Origin: UBA1205 sp045534635
GTDB lineage: Bacteria > Bacteroidota > Bacteroidia > Bacteroidales > WCHB1-69
DNA: 31,887 nucleotides
Assembly: GCA_045534635.1 (NCBI GenBank)
Contig: JAZSKB010000053.1
Location: 1 to 31,887 of the forward strand
Direction of reading: 5' to 3'
How positions within the stretch are numbered: position 1 is the stretch's first letter; each line of letters starts with the position of its first letter. Made by a program: the position numbers and the translations under genes. Of this stretch, positions 8,817 through 16,499 are shown piece after piece. Under the pieces are notes generated by a model. The model did not search any database and was not told the origin of the DNA. It worked only from the letters and a program-made list of their open reading frames with translations.

Positions 8817-8824
8817 CAAAAATA
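8817..8824 (-). promoter_or_regulatory. -7 promoter element of the exonuclease gene (TATTTTTG)
   Basis: On the minus strand TATTTTTGC fits TAnnTTTG and lies 20 bases before the ATG at 8796. The repeat copy at 8844-9042 begins only 20 bases upstream, so that element could have altered the -33 region. Confidence 0.65.
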
Positions 8825-8843
8825 GTTAAAATTTGTTTATTCT

Positions 8844-9042
8844 CCTTACAAAAAAATTTTTTTTTCATTTTTTTTATCAAAAATTGACCATTTTGGAACA
8901 ATATTTGTTGTGGATAAAACGTTGAATAATAACAATATGCTAAAAAATGAGAGTTTATAAAAATTACACTAAAAAAATCGCTTGTAACTGCCTGATAGAC
9001 AGTAGTGTTAAGGGTTGTTTTATAGTGTATTGTTCTGAGGCT
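8844..9042 (+). repeat. Inverted repeat copy 2 (Rhs-associated, about 199 bp)
   Basis: Matches the reverse complement of 458-652. It lies between the divergent exonuclease and response-regulator genes and is not needed by either. Confidence 0.85.
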
Positions 9043-9045
9043 GAT
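8947..9045 (+). pseudogene. Remnant of an orphan Rhs tip
   Basis: From ATG 8947 the frame reads MRVYKNYTKKIACNCLIDSS..., closely matching the first 32 residues of the orphan Rhs tip at the left edge (MRVYKKHTQKTACNYLINSS...) and breaking off exactly at the EA of EARYYR. The Rhs core motif and toxin end are missing; the frame continues to a stop at 9138 with unrelated sequence. On the opposite strand, 9049-9138 encodes a hydrophobic stretch with no usable start, perhaps a relic of another gene. I read this as a decayed Rhs cassette, not an expressed protein. Confidence 0.65.
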
Positions 9046-9198
9046 TTTTTAATATCCATGGCTGTATCAATGGCAGGATGTGCTATTAATAGTGCTACAA
9101 ATAGTCCAAACACTATTACAATGGTACAGAGCGTATAGTCATTCGTAGTTATTTTTTTATAATTTTCTAAATAGAAAATCTATTTCATTTCTTTGTTG

Positions 9199-9206
9199 TA
9201 TCTTTG
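9199..9206 (+). promoter_or_regulatory. -7 promoter element of the response regulator-trmD pair (TATCTTTG)
   Basis: TATCTTTGC matches TAnnTTTG, 23 bases before the ATG at 9230. No clear -33 TTTG lies at the usual distance. Confidence 0.65.
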
Positions 9207-9229
9207 CAAAGAATAAAAAAAATAAAAAC

Positions 9230-9910
9230 ATGGAATTTCAAAAATACAAAATATTGCTTGTAGATGATGAAATAGATATATTGGATTTCATTCGTTACAA
9301 TCTTGAAAAAGAGGGATATCTTGTTAGTACAGCCACTAACGGTAGCGATGCTTTGATAGAAATTGCCAAAAATAAACCACATTTGGTTTTGCTTGACGTT
9401 ATGATGCCTATTATGAATGGTTTTGAAGTTTGTAAAACTATTCGTTCAGAGGAGAGCAATCAAGATATTCTTATTGCTTTTTTGTCAGCAAGAAGCGAAG
9501 ATTATTCTCAAATAGAAGGATTTGAATGTGGAGCAGATGATTATATTGCAAAACCGATACGTCCTAAAGTGCTTATTTCAAAAGTACAAGCACTTCTTCG
9601 TCGGGCTATTGTTTTAGAGGACAATATTAAAGAAATGACACTAAGAGATATATCTATAAATATCGAAAATTATACTGTTTATAAAGGAGATGCTCAAATA
9701 GTATTACCAAGAAAAGAATTTCAACTTTTATGTCTTTTGGCATCCAAACCAAACAAAGTTTTTCATCGAGAAGAAATTTATGCTTCGGTATGGGGTTCTA
9801 CTATTGTAGGCAACAGAACTATAGACGTTCATATTAGACGTTTGAGAGAAAAATTATCTTTGGACAATATCAAAACGATTAAAGGAATAGGATACAAATA
9901 CGAAGAATAA
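9230..9910 (+). CDS. OmpR/PhoB-type response regulator
   Basis: 226 residues in two domains. The receiver domain (about 6-122) has the acidic pair Asp12-Asp13, the phosphoacceptor Asp56 in LVLLDVMMP, the switch Ser86 and Lys108 in DDYIAKP. The winged-helix DNA-binding domain (about 133-226) has the OmpR-family landmarks LPRKEFQLLCLLASKP, VWGS and RTIDVHIRRLREKL, ending in IKGIGYKYEE. It should act as a phosphorylation-dependent transcription factor, but no histidine kinase gene is adjacent; the partner must be elsewhere. trmD starts two bases after the stop, so the two are co-transcribed and probably translationally coupled. The regulon cannot be read from the sequence. Confidence 0.93.
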   Translation: MEFQKYKILLVDDEIDILDFIRYNLEKEGYLVSTATNGSDALIEIAKNKPHLVLLDVMMPIMNGFEVCKTIRSEESNQDILIAFLSARSEDYSQIEGFECGADDYIAKPIRPKVLISKVQALLRRAIVLEDNIKEMTLRDISINIENYTVYKGDAQIVLPRKEFQLLCLLASKPNKVFHREEIYASVWGSTIVGNRTIDVHIRRLREKLSLDNIKTIKGIGYKYEE

Positions 9911-9912
9911 TT

Positions 9913-10584
9913 ATGCATATTGATATTTTGACATTATTCCCAGAAATGTTTGCAGGCTGTTTTGATATATCAATTTTAAAACGAGCCCAAAACAAAGGTT
10001 TATTTTCATATAACTTACACAATATCAGAGATTATTCTACCGATAAACATCATCGTGTTGATGATTATCCTTATGGTGGCGAGGCTGGCATGGTAATGAA
10101 AATAGAACCTATTGCTGCTTGTATAGAACATTTGCTTACACAGCGAACTTACGACCACATTATTTTTCTCACTCCCGATGGAGAAAGACTTAATCAAACT
10201 ATCGCCAATGAACTTTCAATGTGCAACAATTTAATGATGCTTTGTGGACATTATAAAGGAATAGATGAACGTATTCGAGAAATCTTTATCACCAAAGAAA
10301 TTTCTATTGGAGATTATGTTTTATCTGGAGGAGAATTACCTGCTGCTGTCTTGTGTGATACTATTGTTCGTTTGATTCCAGGTGTTCTCAATGATGAAAC
10401 TTCTGCTTTATCAGACTCTTTTCAATATGGATTGCTTTCTCCTCCTGTTTATACTCGTCCTTATGATTTTCGTGGGCATACCGTTCCTGATGTTTTGCTT
10501 TCGGGTAATGAAAAATTAATTACCGAATGGAAATTACAAAAATCGGAAGAACGCACAAAGAAAAATCGTCCAGATGTTTTATAA
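9913..10584 (+). CDS. trmD: tRNA (guanine-37-N1)-methyltransferase
   Basis: 223 residues, typical length. The SPOUT trefoil-knot signatures are intact: MMLCGHYKGIDERI and EISIGDYVLSGGELPAAVLCD. The N-terminus MHIDILTLFPEMF and the motif DDYPYGGEAGMVMK are also characteristic. It uses S-adenosylmethionine to methylate G37 next to the anticodon and so prevents +1 frameshifting. Linkage to a response regulator rather than to rpsP-rimM-rplS differs from the common proteobacterial or Gram-positive order. A short palindrome (AACACACTGTGTT) directly after the stop may be a weak terminator. Confidence 0.96.
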   Translation: MHIDILTLFPEMFAGCFDISILKRAQNKGLFSYNLHNIRDYSTDKHHRVDDYPYGGEAGMVMKIEPIAACIEHLLTQRTYDHIIFLTPDGERLNQTIANELSMCNNLMMLCGHYKGIDERIREIFITKEISIGDYVLSGGELPAAVLCDTIVRLIPGVLNDETSALSDSFQYGLLSPPVYTRPYDFRGHTVPDVLLSGNEKLITEWKLQKSEERTKKNRPDVL

Positions 10585-10676
10585 CACACTGTGTTTTAAT
10601 CGATTATATTTGTTTTTTTGTTGTGGTTGTTTAATTTTTTCATAGTTAAACAAAAAGATTTCTTTCAGAAAATAAT

Positions 10677-10707
10677 TTTGCTATATGTAAAAAAAATGTT
10701 ATCTTTG
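10677..10707 (+). promoter_or_regulatory. polA promoter (TTTG-N19-TATCTTTG)
   Basis: A -33 TTTG at 10677-10680 is separated by exactly 19 bases from the -7 TATCTTTG at 10700-10707, the best-formed Bacteroidota promoter in the window. The ATG follows 19 bases later. Confidence 0.8.
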
Positions 10708-10726
10708 CAAAAAATACTGATATACA

Positions 10727-13480
10727 ATGAAACATGGTGACAAAAAATTGTTTTTATTTGATGCGATGTCGATAATTTTTCGAGCATATTATGCTTTAAA
10801 TAAAAATCCACGAATCACCTCCAAAGGGCTTAATACTTCTGCAATTTTAGGTTTTACCAATACATTATACGAAGTTATTCATAATGAAAAACCAACACAT
10901 ATTGCTGTTGCTTTCGATAGTCATGGACCAACAATTCGACACGCAGAATATGCTCAGTACAAGGCACATAGAGATAATACTCCTGAAGACATTGTAACGT
11001 CAATTCCTTATATCAAAGAGGTACTAAAATCATTTGGTATTCATACTATAGAATTGCCCGGTTATGAAGCCGATGATATTATTGGTACTATGGCAAAAAA
11101 AGCCGAACGAGAAGGTTTTATTACCTATATGATGACAACAGATAAAGATTACGGACAACTTGTTTCTGAAAATATTTTTCTTTACAAACCAGCTCATTTA
11201 GGTTCTGGTATTAGCATATTGGGAGAAAAAGAAATTTGTGAAAAATATAATATTAAAGAACCTTCTCAACTTATTGATATTTTAGGTATTTGGGGAGATG
11301 CTGTTGACAATATTCCTGGTATAAAAGGCATTGGAGAAGTTGGTGCGAAAAAACTTATCAATGAATTTGGTTCTATTGAAAATTTAATTACCAATGCAGA
11401 CAATATCAAAAACGAAAAATTAAAAGAAAAAGTTAAAGCAGACGCAGAAAGTGCTTTGATTTCCAAAATGTTAGCAACTATTATTTTGGATGTACCTATT
11501 GATTTCAATGAAGAGGATTTACGTTATCAACTTAACCTCAACCATATCAATAATATTTTTTCAGAATTAGAATTTAAATCGCTGTACAATAGAATATTGA
11601 AAGATTTACAAAATCCACAATATCCAACAACAATCAATAACGCTAACACTACATTGAATTTGTTTGCACAAGATAATATGCCTACAACAGAGTTATCTGT
11701 AGATAAAGCACATTATTCTTCTGAGAATCAAGATTATAAAATTATCAATGATTGGCAAAGTTTCTTATCTTGTATCAATGTTATCAAAAATGCAAAACAA
11801 TTTGCTTTTCATATAGAAATCAACGAATTACAAAATATTGAAACTATTGCTTTTGCAACAAAAATACATCAAGCGATACAAATAAAATTGCCACAACAAA
11901 AAGAAGAATATCAACAATGGATAAATAGCATTATTCCTCTTTTTACCGACATCAACATCGAAAAAATATGCTATAATTTAAAATCTTTCTTTAAATTATG
12001 CTGTCAGTGGAATATACCAACAACAAGCAAATATTTTGATGTACTTTTAGCACATTATGTGTTAGAACCAGAATTGCGTCACAATCTCGAAACATTGGCA
12101 GACACTTATTTAGATTATCGAATGATAGAAGAAGACAAAAACAATTTGTTGTTATTCAACGATAATCCAAATCAATACATATTTTGTGAAAAAGTTGATA
12201 TTATCTTACAACTAAAAACAATTTTTGAAAAACAATTGCAAGAAAAAGAATCCATTAATCTATTCAACAATATAGAACTTCCTCTTGTCGGTGTTTTGGC
12301 ACAAATGGAATCTATCGGTGTTAATATTGATGTAGATTTTCTCAATGCTTATTCAAAAGTATTGGAAGAAGAGATTAATAATATAAAAAAAGAAATTTAT
12401 AGTCTTGCTAATGAAGAATTTAATATTTCTTCTCCAAAACAACTTGGTGTAATTTTGTTTGAAAAATTACAAATTATAAAAAATGCAAAACTAACAAAAT
12501 CAAAACAATACCAAACAGGAGAAGAAGTTTTGCAAAAATTAAAACATAAGCATCCTATTGTTGATAAAATATTGTATTATAGAGGATTATCAAAATTAAA
12601 ATCTACATACGTAGATAGTTTTCCTCTTTTAGTTAACAAAAAAACAAATCATATACATACACAATTCAATCAAACAGTTACAGCAACAGGACGTTTGAGT
12701 TCGAGCAATCCCAATTTACAAAATATTCCTATTCGAGACGAAGGAGGGAGAGAAATCAGAAAGGCATTTATTCCTTCCGATGAAGAACACATTCTTTTGG
12801 CTGCCGATTATTCTCAAATTGAATTACGAATTGTGGCAACGTTGAGCAAAGATGAAAATATGCTCAATGCTTTTTTCAACGATACAGATATTCATACGGC
12901 AACAGCAAGCCGTATTTATGCTTTACCAATAGAAAATATTACCAAAGAAATGAGACGTACGGCCAAAACTGTCAATTTTGGTATTCTTTATGGTATGGGT
13001 CCTTTTGGTTTGTCAGAACGATTGAATATCTCTCGAAAAGAAGCAAATGAGCTTATTTCTCAATATTTTGAAAAATATCCTAAAATTAGACAATATATTG
13101 ATAATCAGATTCTTTTTGCTCAAGAACATGGTTACGTAGAAACAATAATGAAACGCAGACGATACTTAAAAAATATCAATTCTAAAAATGCTAATTTACG
13201 TAATTTTGACCAACGTAATGCTGTCAATGCTCCGATTCAAGGTTCGGCAGCAGATTTGATAAAAATCGCTATGATAAACGTATTCAATGATTTGAAAAAA
13301 TATCAATTGCAATCGAATATCATTCTTCAAGTACACGATGAGTTGGTGTTAAATGTTAAAAAAACAGAATTAGATATTGTTAAAGAGTTAGTCAAAAGAA
13401 ATATGACTACCGCTATTGATTTGCCTATTCCGTTAACAATAGATATGAATGTTGGAAACAATTGGTTAGAAGCACATTAG
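10727..13480 (+). CDS. polA: DNA polymerase I with degenerate proofreading domain
   Basis: 917 residues. The N-terminal 5'-nuclease (about 5-295) has FDAMSIIFRAYYAL, GYEADDIIGT, TTDKDYGQL and the helix-hairpin-helix DNIPGIKGIGEVGAKKL. The central 3'-5' exonuclease-like domain (about 335-500) keeps the fold but lost most metal-binding acids: the DxE motif reads FAFHIEI (His362 for Asp, Glu364 kept), the second motif reads YNLKSFF (Phe421 for Asp), and the last Asp aligns with Glu488. The polymerase domain (about 515-917) is intact: SPKQLG, TATGRLSSSNPNLQNIP, LAADYSQIELR (Asp694), RRTAKTVNFGILYGMG, QVHDELV (Asp871). It removes primers and fills gaps but probably without proofreading. The flippase gene starts two bases after the stop. 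Confidence 0.95.
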   Translation: MKHGDKKLFLFDAMSIIFRAYYALNKNPRITSKGLNTSAILGFTNTLYEVIHNEKPTHIAVAFDSHGPTIRHAEYAQYKAHRDNTPEDIVTSIPYIKEVLKSFGIHTIELPGYEADDIIGTMAKKAEREGFITYMMTTDKDYGQLVSENIFLYKPAHLGSGISILGEKEICEKYNIKEPSQLIDILGIWGDAVDNIPGIKGIGEVGAKKLINEFGSIENLITNADNIKNEKLKEKVKADAESALISKMLATIILDVPIDFNEEDLRYQLNLNHINNIFSELEFKSLYNRILKDLQNPQYPTTINNANTTLNLFAQDNMPTTELSVDKAHYSSENQDYKIINDWQSFLSCINVIKNAKQFAFHIEINELQNIETIAFATKIHQAIQIKLPQQKEEYQQWINSIIPLFTDINIEKICYNLKSFFKLCCQWNIPTTSKYFDVLLAHYVLEPELRHNLETLADTYLDYRMIEEDKNNLLLFNDNPNQYIFCEKVDIILQLKTIFEKQLQEKESINLFNNIELPLVGVLAQMESIGVNIDVDFLNAYSKVLEEEINNIKKEIYSLANEEFNISSPKQLGVILFEKLQIIKNAKLTKSKQYQTGEEVLQKLKHKHPIVDKILYYRGLSKLKSTYVDSFPLLVNKKTNHIHTQFNQTVTATGRLSSSNPNLQNIPIRDEGGREIRKAFIPSDEEHILLAADYSQIELRIVATLSKDENMLNAFFNDTDIHTATASRIYALPIENITKEMRRTAKTVNFGILYGMGPFGLSERLNISRKEANELISQYFEKYPKIRQYIDNQILFAQEHGYVETIMKRRRYLKNINSKNANLRNFDQRNAVNAPIQGSAADLIKIAMINVFNDLKKYQLQSNIILQVHDELVLNVKKTELDIVKELVKRNMTTAIDLPIPLTIDMNVGNNWLEAH

Positions 13481-13481
13481 T

Positions 13482-14771
13482 ATGTTGAAAAAAATATTTG
13501 GTACGGTTTTTGTACGATTTGTTTGCAGTGTAATTGCTTTTGTTTTAACGATTATTAATGCTAAATTCTTTCAATCGGAAGGTGTTGGAACGATTAGTCT
13601 TTTTGTTTTAGGTATATCGTTGTTACAAATATTTACATCTTTTTTTGGAAGTGCTACGCTTGTTTATATGCTTCCTAAACACGACCCTTTTCAATTAATT
13701 TTTATTACCTATGTTGCTTCTTTTGTAGTAAATTTGATTGGAAGTATTATTATGCTTATTTTCAATATTGTTCCTATAGAATATGCTTTTTTATTTATTC
13801 TCTCTGCCATTTTTGTTTCTTTTTTCAGTATCAATAGTCAAATATTGCTTTCTAAAGAAAAGATTTTTCTTTACAATATTACCACATTTGGACAATTTTT
13901 TTTGCTTCTCATTATTTTATTATCTTTGCATTTTTGTTTCAACGACAATAATTTATCTGAATACTTTATCGCTTATTTTGTTTCTTACTTTGTTTTCAGC
14001 ATATTCACATGGTTTCCTGCAATGAAGAACATTAGTTATCAAGGATTTCATGGAATTAAATCGCTTTTTAAACAAGTTTTAACTTATGGCATAATTATTC
14101 AAATTGCAAATTTATCACAACTTTTAAATTATCGTTTAAATTATTATTTTATAGAACTTTGTGCAGGAAGAAGTCCTCTTGGTATATATGATTCTGGAAC
14201 AAAAATCTCTGAATCTATTTGGGCATTGCCAAAAAGCATTTCTTCGATACAATATGCTCGCATTTCTAATTGTAATGACAATCTTATTTATGCAAAAAAA
14301 ATAACTTTGGCTTTTGTCAAAATTTCTTTTCTTTTTAGCATAATTGCCATTGCTGTTCTATTGTGTTTACCTACAAGTTTTTACATTTGGGTTTTCTCTC
14401 CAGAATTTTATGAAATAAAATACATAATAACTGTTTTAGCGTTTGGTGTTGTTATTTTTTCTGTCAATATCATATTAGCTCATTATTTTGCTGGTATCGG
14501 CAAATTCTCTATCAATACTATTGCTTCTTGTATTGGGTTGATTATTACTATTTTATGTTGTTTTCCTTTTATACATTTGTTCAAGGGAATGCCTTATTTA
14601 CATGTTTTAATCATTGTTTCTCTTGTTACAAGTATTTCTTATTTTTGCAGTTTTGTTTTTACATTTGTCTGTTTTATAAAACAAACAAAAACCAAATTCA
14701 AAGAATTTCTTATTTTAAAAGAAGACATTTCCATTGTTTTACAAGAATTAAAAAAGATATTACATAGATGA
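13482..14771 (+). CDS. Polysaccharide flippase, Wzx/MATE-like
   Basis: A 429-residue protein with about twelve to fourteen hydrophobic segments from end to end and few charges. The N-terminus (KKIFGTVFVRFVCSVIAFVLTIINAKFFQSEGVGTISLF) is typical of lipid-linked oligosaccharide flippases of the MOP superfamily: an amphipathic start followed by the first helix and a Gly-containing turn. It would flip undecaprenyl-linked sugar units across the inner membrane. Its last four bases overlap the start of a glycosyltransferase gene, and it follows polA by one base, so a small surface-polysaccharide pair rides on the polA transcript. The substrate is unknown. Confidence 0.85.
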   Translation: MLKKIFGTVFVRFVCSVIAFVLTIINAKFFQSEGVGTISLFVLGISLLQIFTSFFGSATLVYMLPKHDPFQLIFITYVASFVVNLIGSIIMLIFNIVPIEYAFLFILSAIFVSFFSINSQILLSKEKIFLYNITTFGQFFLLLIILLSLHFCFNDNNLSEYFIAYFVSYFVFSIFTWFPAMKNISYQGFHGIKSLFKQVLTYGIIIQIANLSQLLNYRLNYYFIELCAGRSPLGIYDSGTKISESIWALPKSISSIQYARISNCNDNLIYAKKITLAFVKISFLFSIIAIAVLLCLPTSFYIWVFSPEFYEIKYIITVLAFGVVIFSVNIILAHYFAGIGKFSINTIASCIGLIITILCCFPFIHLFKGMPYLHVLIIVSLVTSISYFCSFVFTFVCFIKQTKTKFKEFLILKEDISIVLQELKKILHR

Positions 14772-15934
14772 ATAAAAGGTATAAAATATTTATGTTTTCT
14801 GCGTGGTATCCTACTAAAGAGGATATGCTTTTAGGCAATTTTGTACAAAATCATGCGAAAGCAATTGCTACTTTGGCTGATGTAATAGTAATACACCCAA
14901 TTCCTTCAAAAAATAAAACAAGAACTATTGAAGAAAAAAACAATAATTCTTTTCATGAAATTTTTGTTACTTATCCTATTATAAAACAATCTATTTTGAA
15001 TAAATCTCGCTTATTTTTGTCTATTATGAAATCATATCGTATTGGAATACAATACGCAATAAAAAAATATGGTCTTCCAGATATTTGTCATGTTCATATT
15101 ATTACAAAAAATATTCTTCCTGCTATACAATTACAATATAAATATAATATTCCTTTTATTATTACTGAACATTGGTCTCGCTATTTTCCAGAAAACGAAG
15201 ATTTTAACAATAAAATTCAACAATGGATGGTAAAATTTTTTGCAAAAAAAGCAGTTGCAATTACAACTGTTTCTCCTATTTTAGCAAATGCTATGCAAAA
15301 ATTAGGCATTAAAAATCAATACTTTATCATTCCTAATGTTCTTGATGAAAATATTTTTCGTTTAAACAATACACTTCCAAACAATGATGAACAGAAAAGC
15401 ATACTTATGATTATTCATTTTGACGATAATAGTAAAAATTGGAAAGATGTTATAAGTACAATTGCTTTATTGTCAAAAAAAAGAAAAGATTTTCGTTTGG
15501 ACATTATTGGCGATGGCAAAGAAAAACCTTTAGCAATTCAACTTGTTGAAAAACTTCAAATATCTAATTTTGTGTGTTTTCATTCTACTATACCGAATGA
15601 AAATATTCCTGAATATTTTCACAAATGTTGTTTTTCCCTTCTTTTTTCTAATTTTGAGACACAAGGTTTAGTCCTTATTGAAAGCATTGCTTGTGGAAAA
15701 CCTATTGTCGCTTCTCGTTTACCTGCAATAGAACAAAGTATTGGAACGGAAAATGGTATTTTAGTTGAACCTCAAAACAAACAAGAACTTTTATTTGCAT
15801 TAGATTCAATGTTAGACAAATACAAAGATTATTCTCCTGAAAATCTTCGACAATACGCTATAAATAGATATAGTACATCAATTATTGCCCAGCAATTTAT
15901 TGATTTATATAGTAAAGTGTTAAATAATAAATAA
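14768..15934 (+). CDS. Glycosyltransferase, GT4 family
   Basis: A 388-residue GT-B-fold enzyme. The N-terminal half begins with FMFSAWYPTKEDMLLGNFVQNHAKAIA, the usual acceptor-domain start of GT4 enzymes. The C-terminal nucleotide-sugar domain has ILMIIHFDDNSKNWKDVISTIA, LDIIGDGKE and the E-x7-E type motif SNFETQGLVLIESIACGKPIVASRLPAIEQSI. It should transfer a sugar from a nucleotide donor to a lipid-linked or surface glycan. The 4-base overlap with the flippase gene indicates translational coupling and a shared role in polysaccharide assembly. Donor and acceptor cannot be predicted. A strong terminator follows. Confidence 0.9.
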   Translation: MNKRYKIFMFSAWYPTKEDMLLGNFVQNHAKAIATLADVIVIHPIPSKNKTRTIEEKNNNSFHEIFVTYPIIKQSILNKSRLFLSIMKSYRIGIQYAIKKYGLPDICHVHIITKNILPAIQLQYKYNIPFIITEHWSRYFPENEDFNNKIQQWMVKFFAKKAVAITTVSPILANAMQKLGIKNQYFIIPNVLDENIFRLNNTLPNNDEQKSILMIIHFDDNSKNWKDVISTIALLSKKRKDFRLDIIGDGKEKPLAIQLVEKLQISNFVCFHSTIPNENIPEYFHKCCFSLLFSNFETQGLVLIESIACGKPIVASRLPAIEQSIGTENGILVEPQNKQELLFALDSMLDKYKDYSPENLRQYAINRYSTSIIAQQFIDLYSKVLNNK

Positions 15935-15970
15935 TTGGACAACGTTTTTACAAAAAAAACGTTGTCCAAT
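15934..15970 (+). terminator. Strong terminator after the glycosyltransferase gene
   Basis: ATTGGACAACGTTTTT pairs almost perfectly with its reverse complement ending at 15970, around a short loop. The T and A runs lie inside the stem, so it may act in both directions; the neighbouring thioesterase gene converges on it from the right. Confidence 0.8.
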
Positions 15971-16015
15971 CAAACGATTTCTTTTATTAAAATGCTATTA
16001 AACAGATTTTCATTT

Positions 16016-16444
16016 TTATCTATCTCTTTCAAATTTTAAAACATTCATTTTAAAATTTTCATCAATAGGAATAGCACAATCTTTTTCTCTATCGAAACCA
16101 CAAAGAACAGATATACAAGAACAAAAACATTTTCCTGTATTTACATCAACAATTCTTTGAGCCATTTTAACACTTTTATTTCCAAATTCTAAAACAGTAG
16201 TATCCACGGCAATATTATCTGTAAATCGGATAGAAGCAAAATAATCAAATTCTGTGTGAACAATAACTAAATCTAATTTTGCTAAATCAATTTTTCCAGA
16301 AACTGTTTTCAAATAATTCAATCTTCCCAAATCAAAATAAGAAGCAATAACCCCATTGTTTACGTGATTAAGAATGTCAATATCGGTCATTCTTATTTGT
16401 ATTTTGATTCGAGATTTAAAAGAAACATTATTAATATTAATCAT
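16016..16444 (-). CDS. Acyl-CoA thioesterase, 4HBT hotdog family
   Basis: 142 residues from ATG 16444. The frame could begin at 16471, but that ATG lies within the loop and stem of the nrdJ terminator and would add only a hydrophobic nonapeptide, so 16444 is preferred. The hotdog signature IRMTDIDILNHVNNGVIASYFDLGRLNYL holds the catalytic Asp region (TDID...HVNN...FD). VIVHTEFDYFASIRFTDNIAV is the central helix and strand typical of YbgC/FadM-like thioesterases. It hydrolyses acyl-CoA thioesters; the substrate is unknown. It is the last gene of the minus-strand nrdJ segment but separated by a terminator, so it depends on read-through or a weak promoter (TATTATTG, one mismatch) just before the start. 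Confidence 0.85.
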   Translation of the reverse strand: MININNVSFKSRIKIQIRMTDIDILNHVNNGVIASYFDLGRLNYLKTVSGKIDLAKLDLVIVHTEFDYFASIRFTDNIAVDTTVLEFGNKSVKMAQRIVDVNTGKCFCSCISVLCGFDREKDCAIPIDENFKMNVLKFERDR

Positions 16445-16457
16445 AAGAATCAATAAT

Positions 16458-16480
16458 AAAAAAGCAGGCAATGCCTGCTT
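16458..16480 (-). terminator. Intrinsic terminator of nrdJ
   Basis: On the minus strand AAGCAGGC pairs with GCCTGCTT around a three-base loop, followed directly by a T6 run. It lies 20 bases after the nrdJ stop codon. Confidence 0.85.
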
Positions 16481-16499
16481 AAATTAAACAATAAAAATA

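Noticed and set aside
8797..8901. N-terminal extension of the exonuclease
   Set aside because: It is low-complexity, crosses the promoter at 8817-8824 and overlaps the repeat element.
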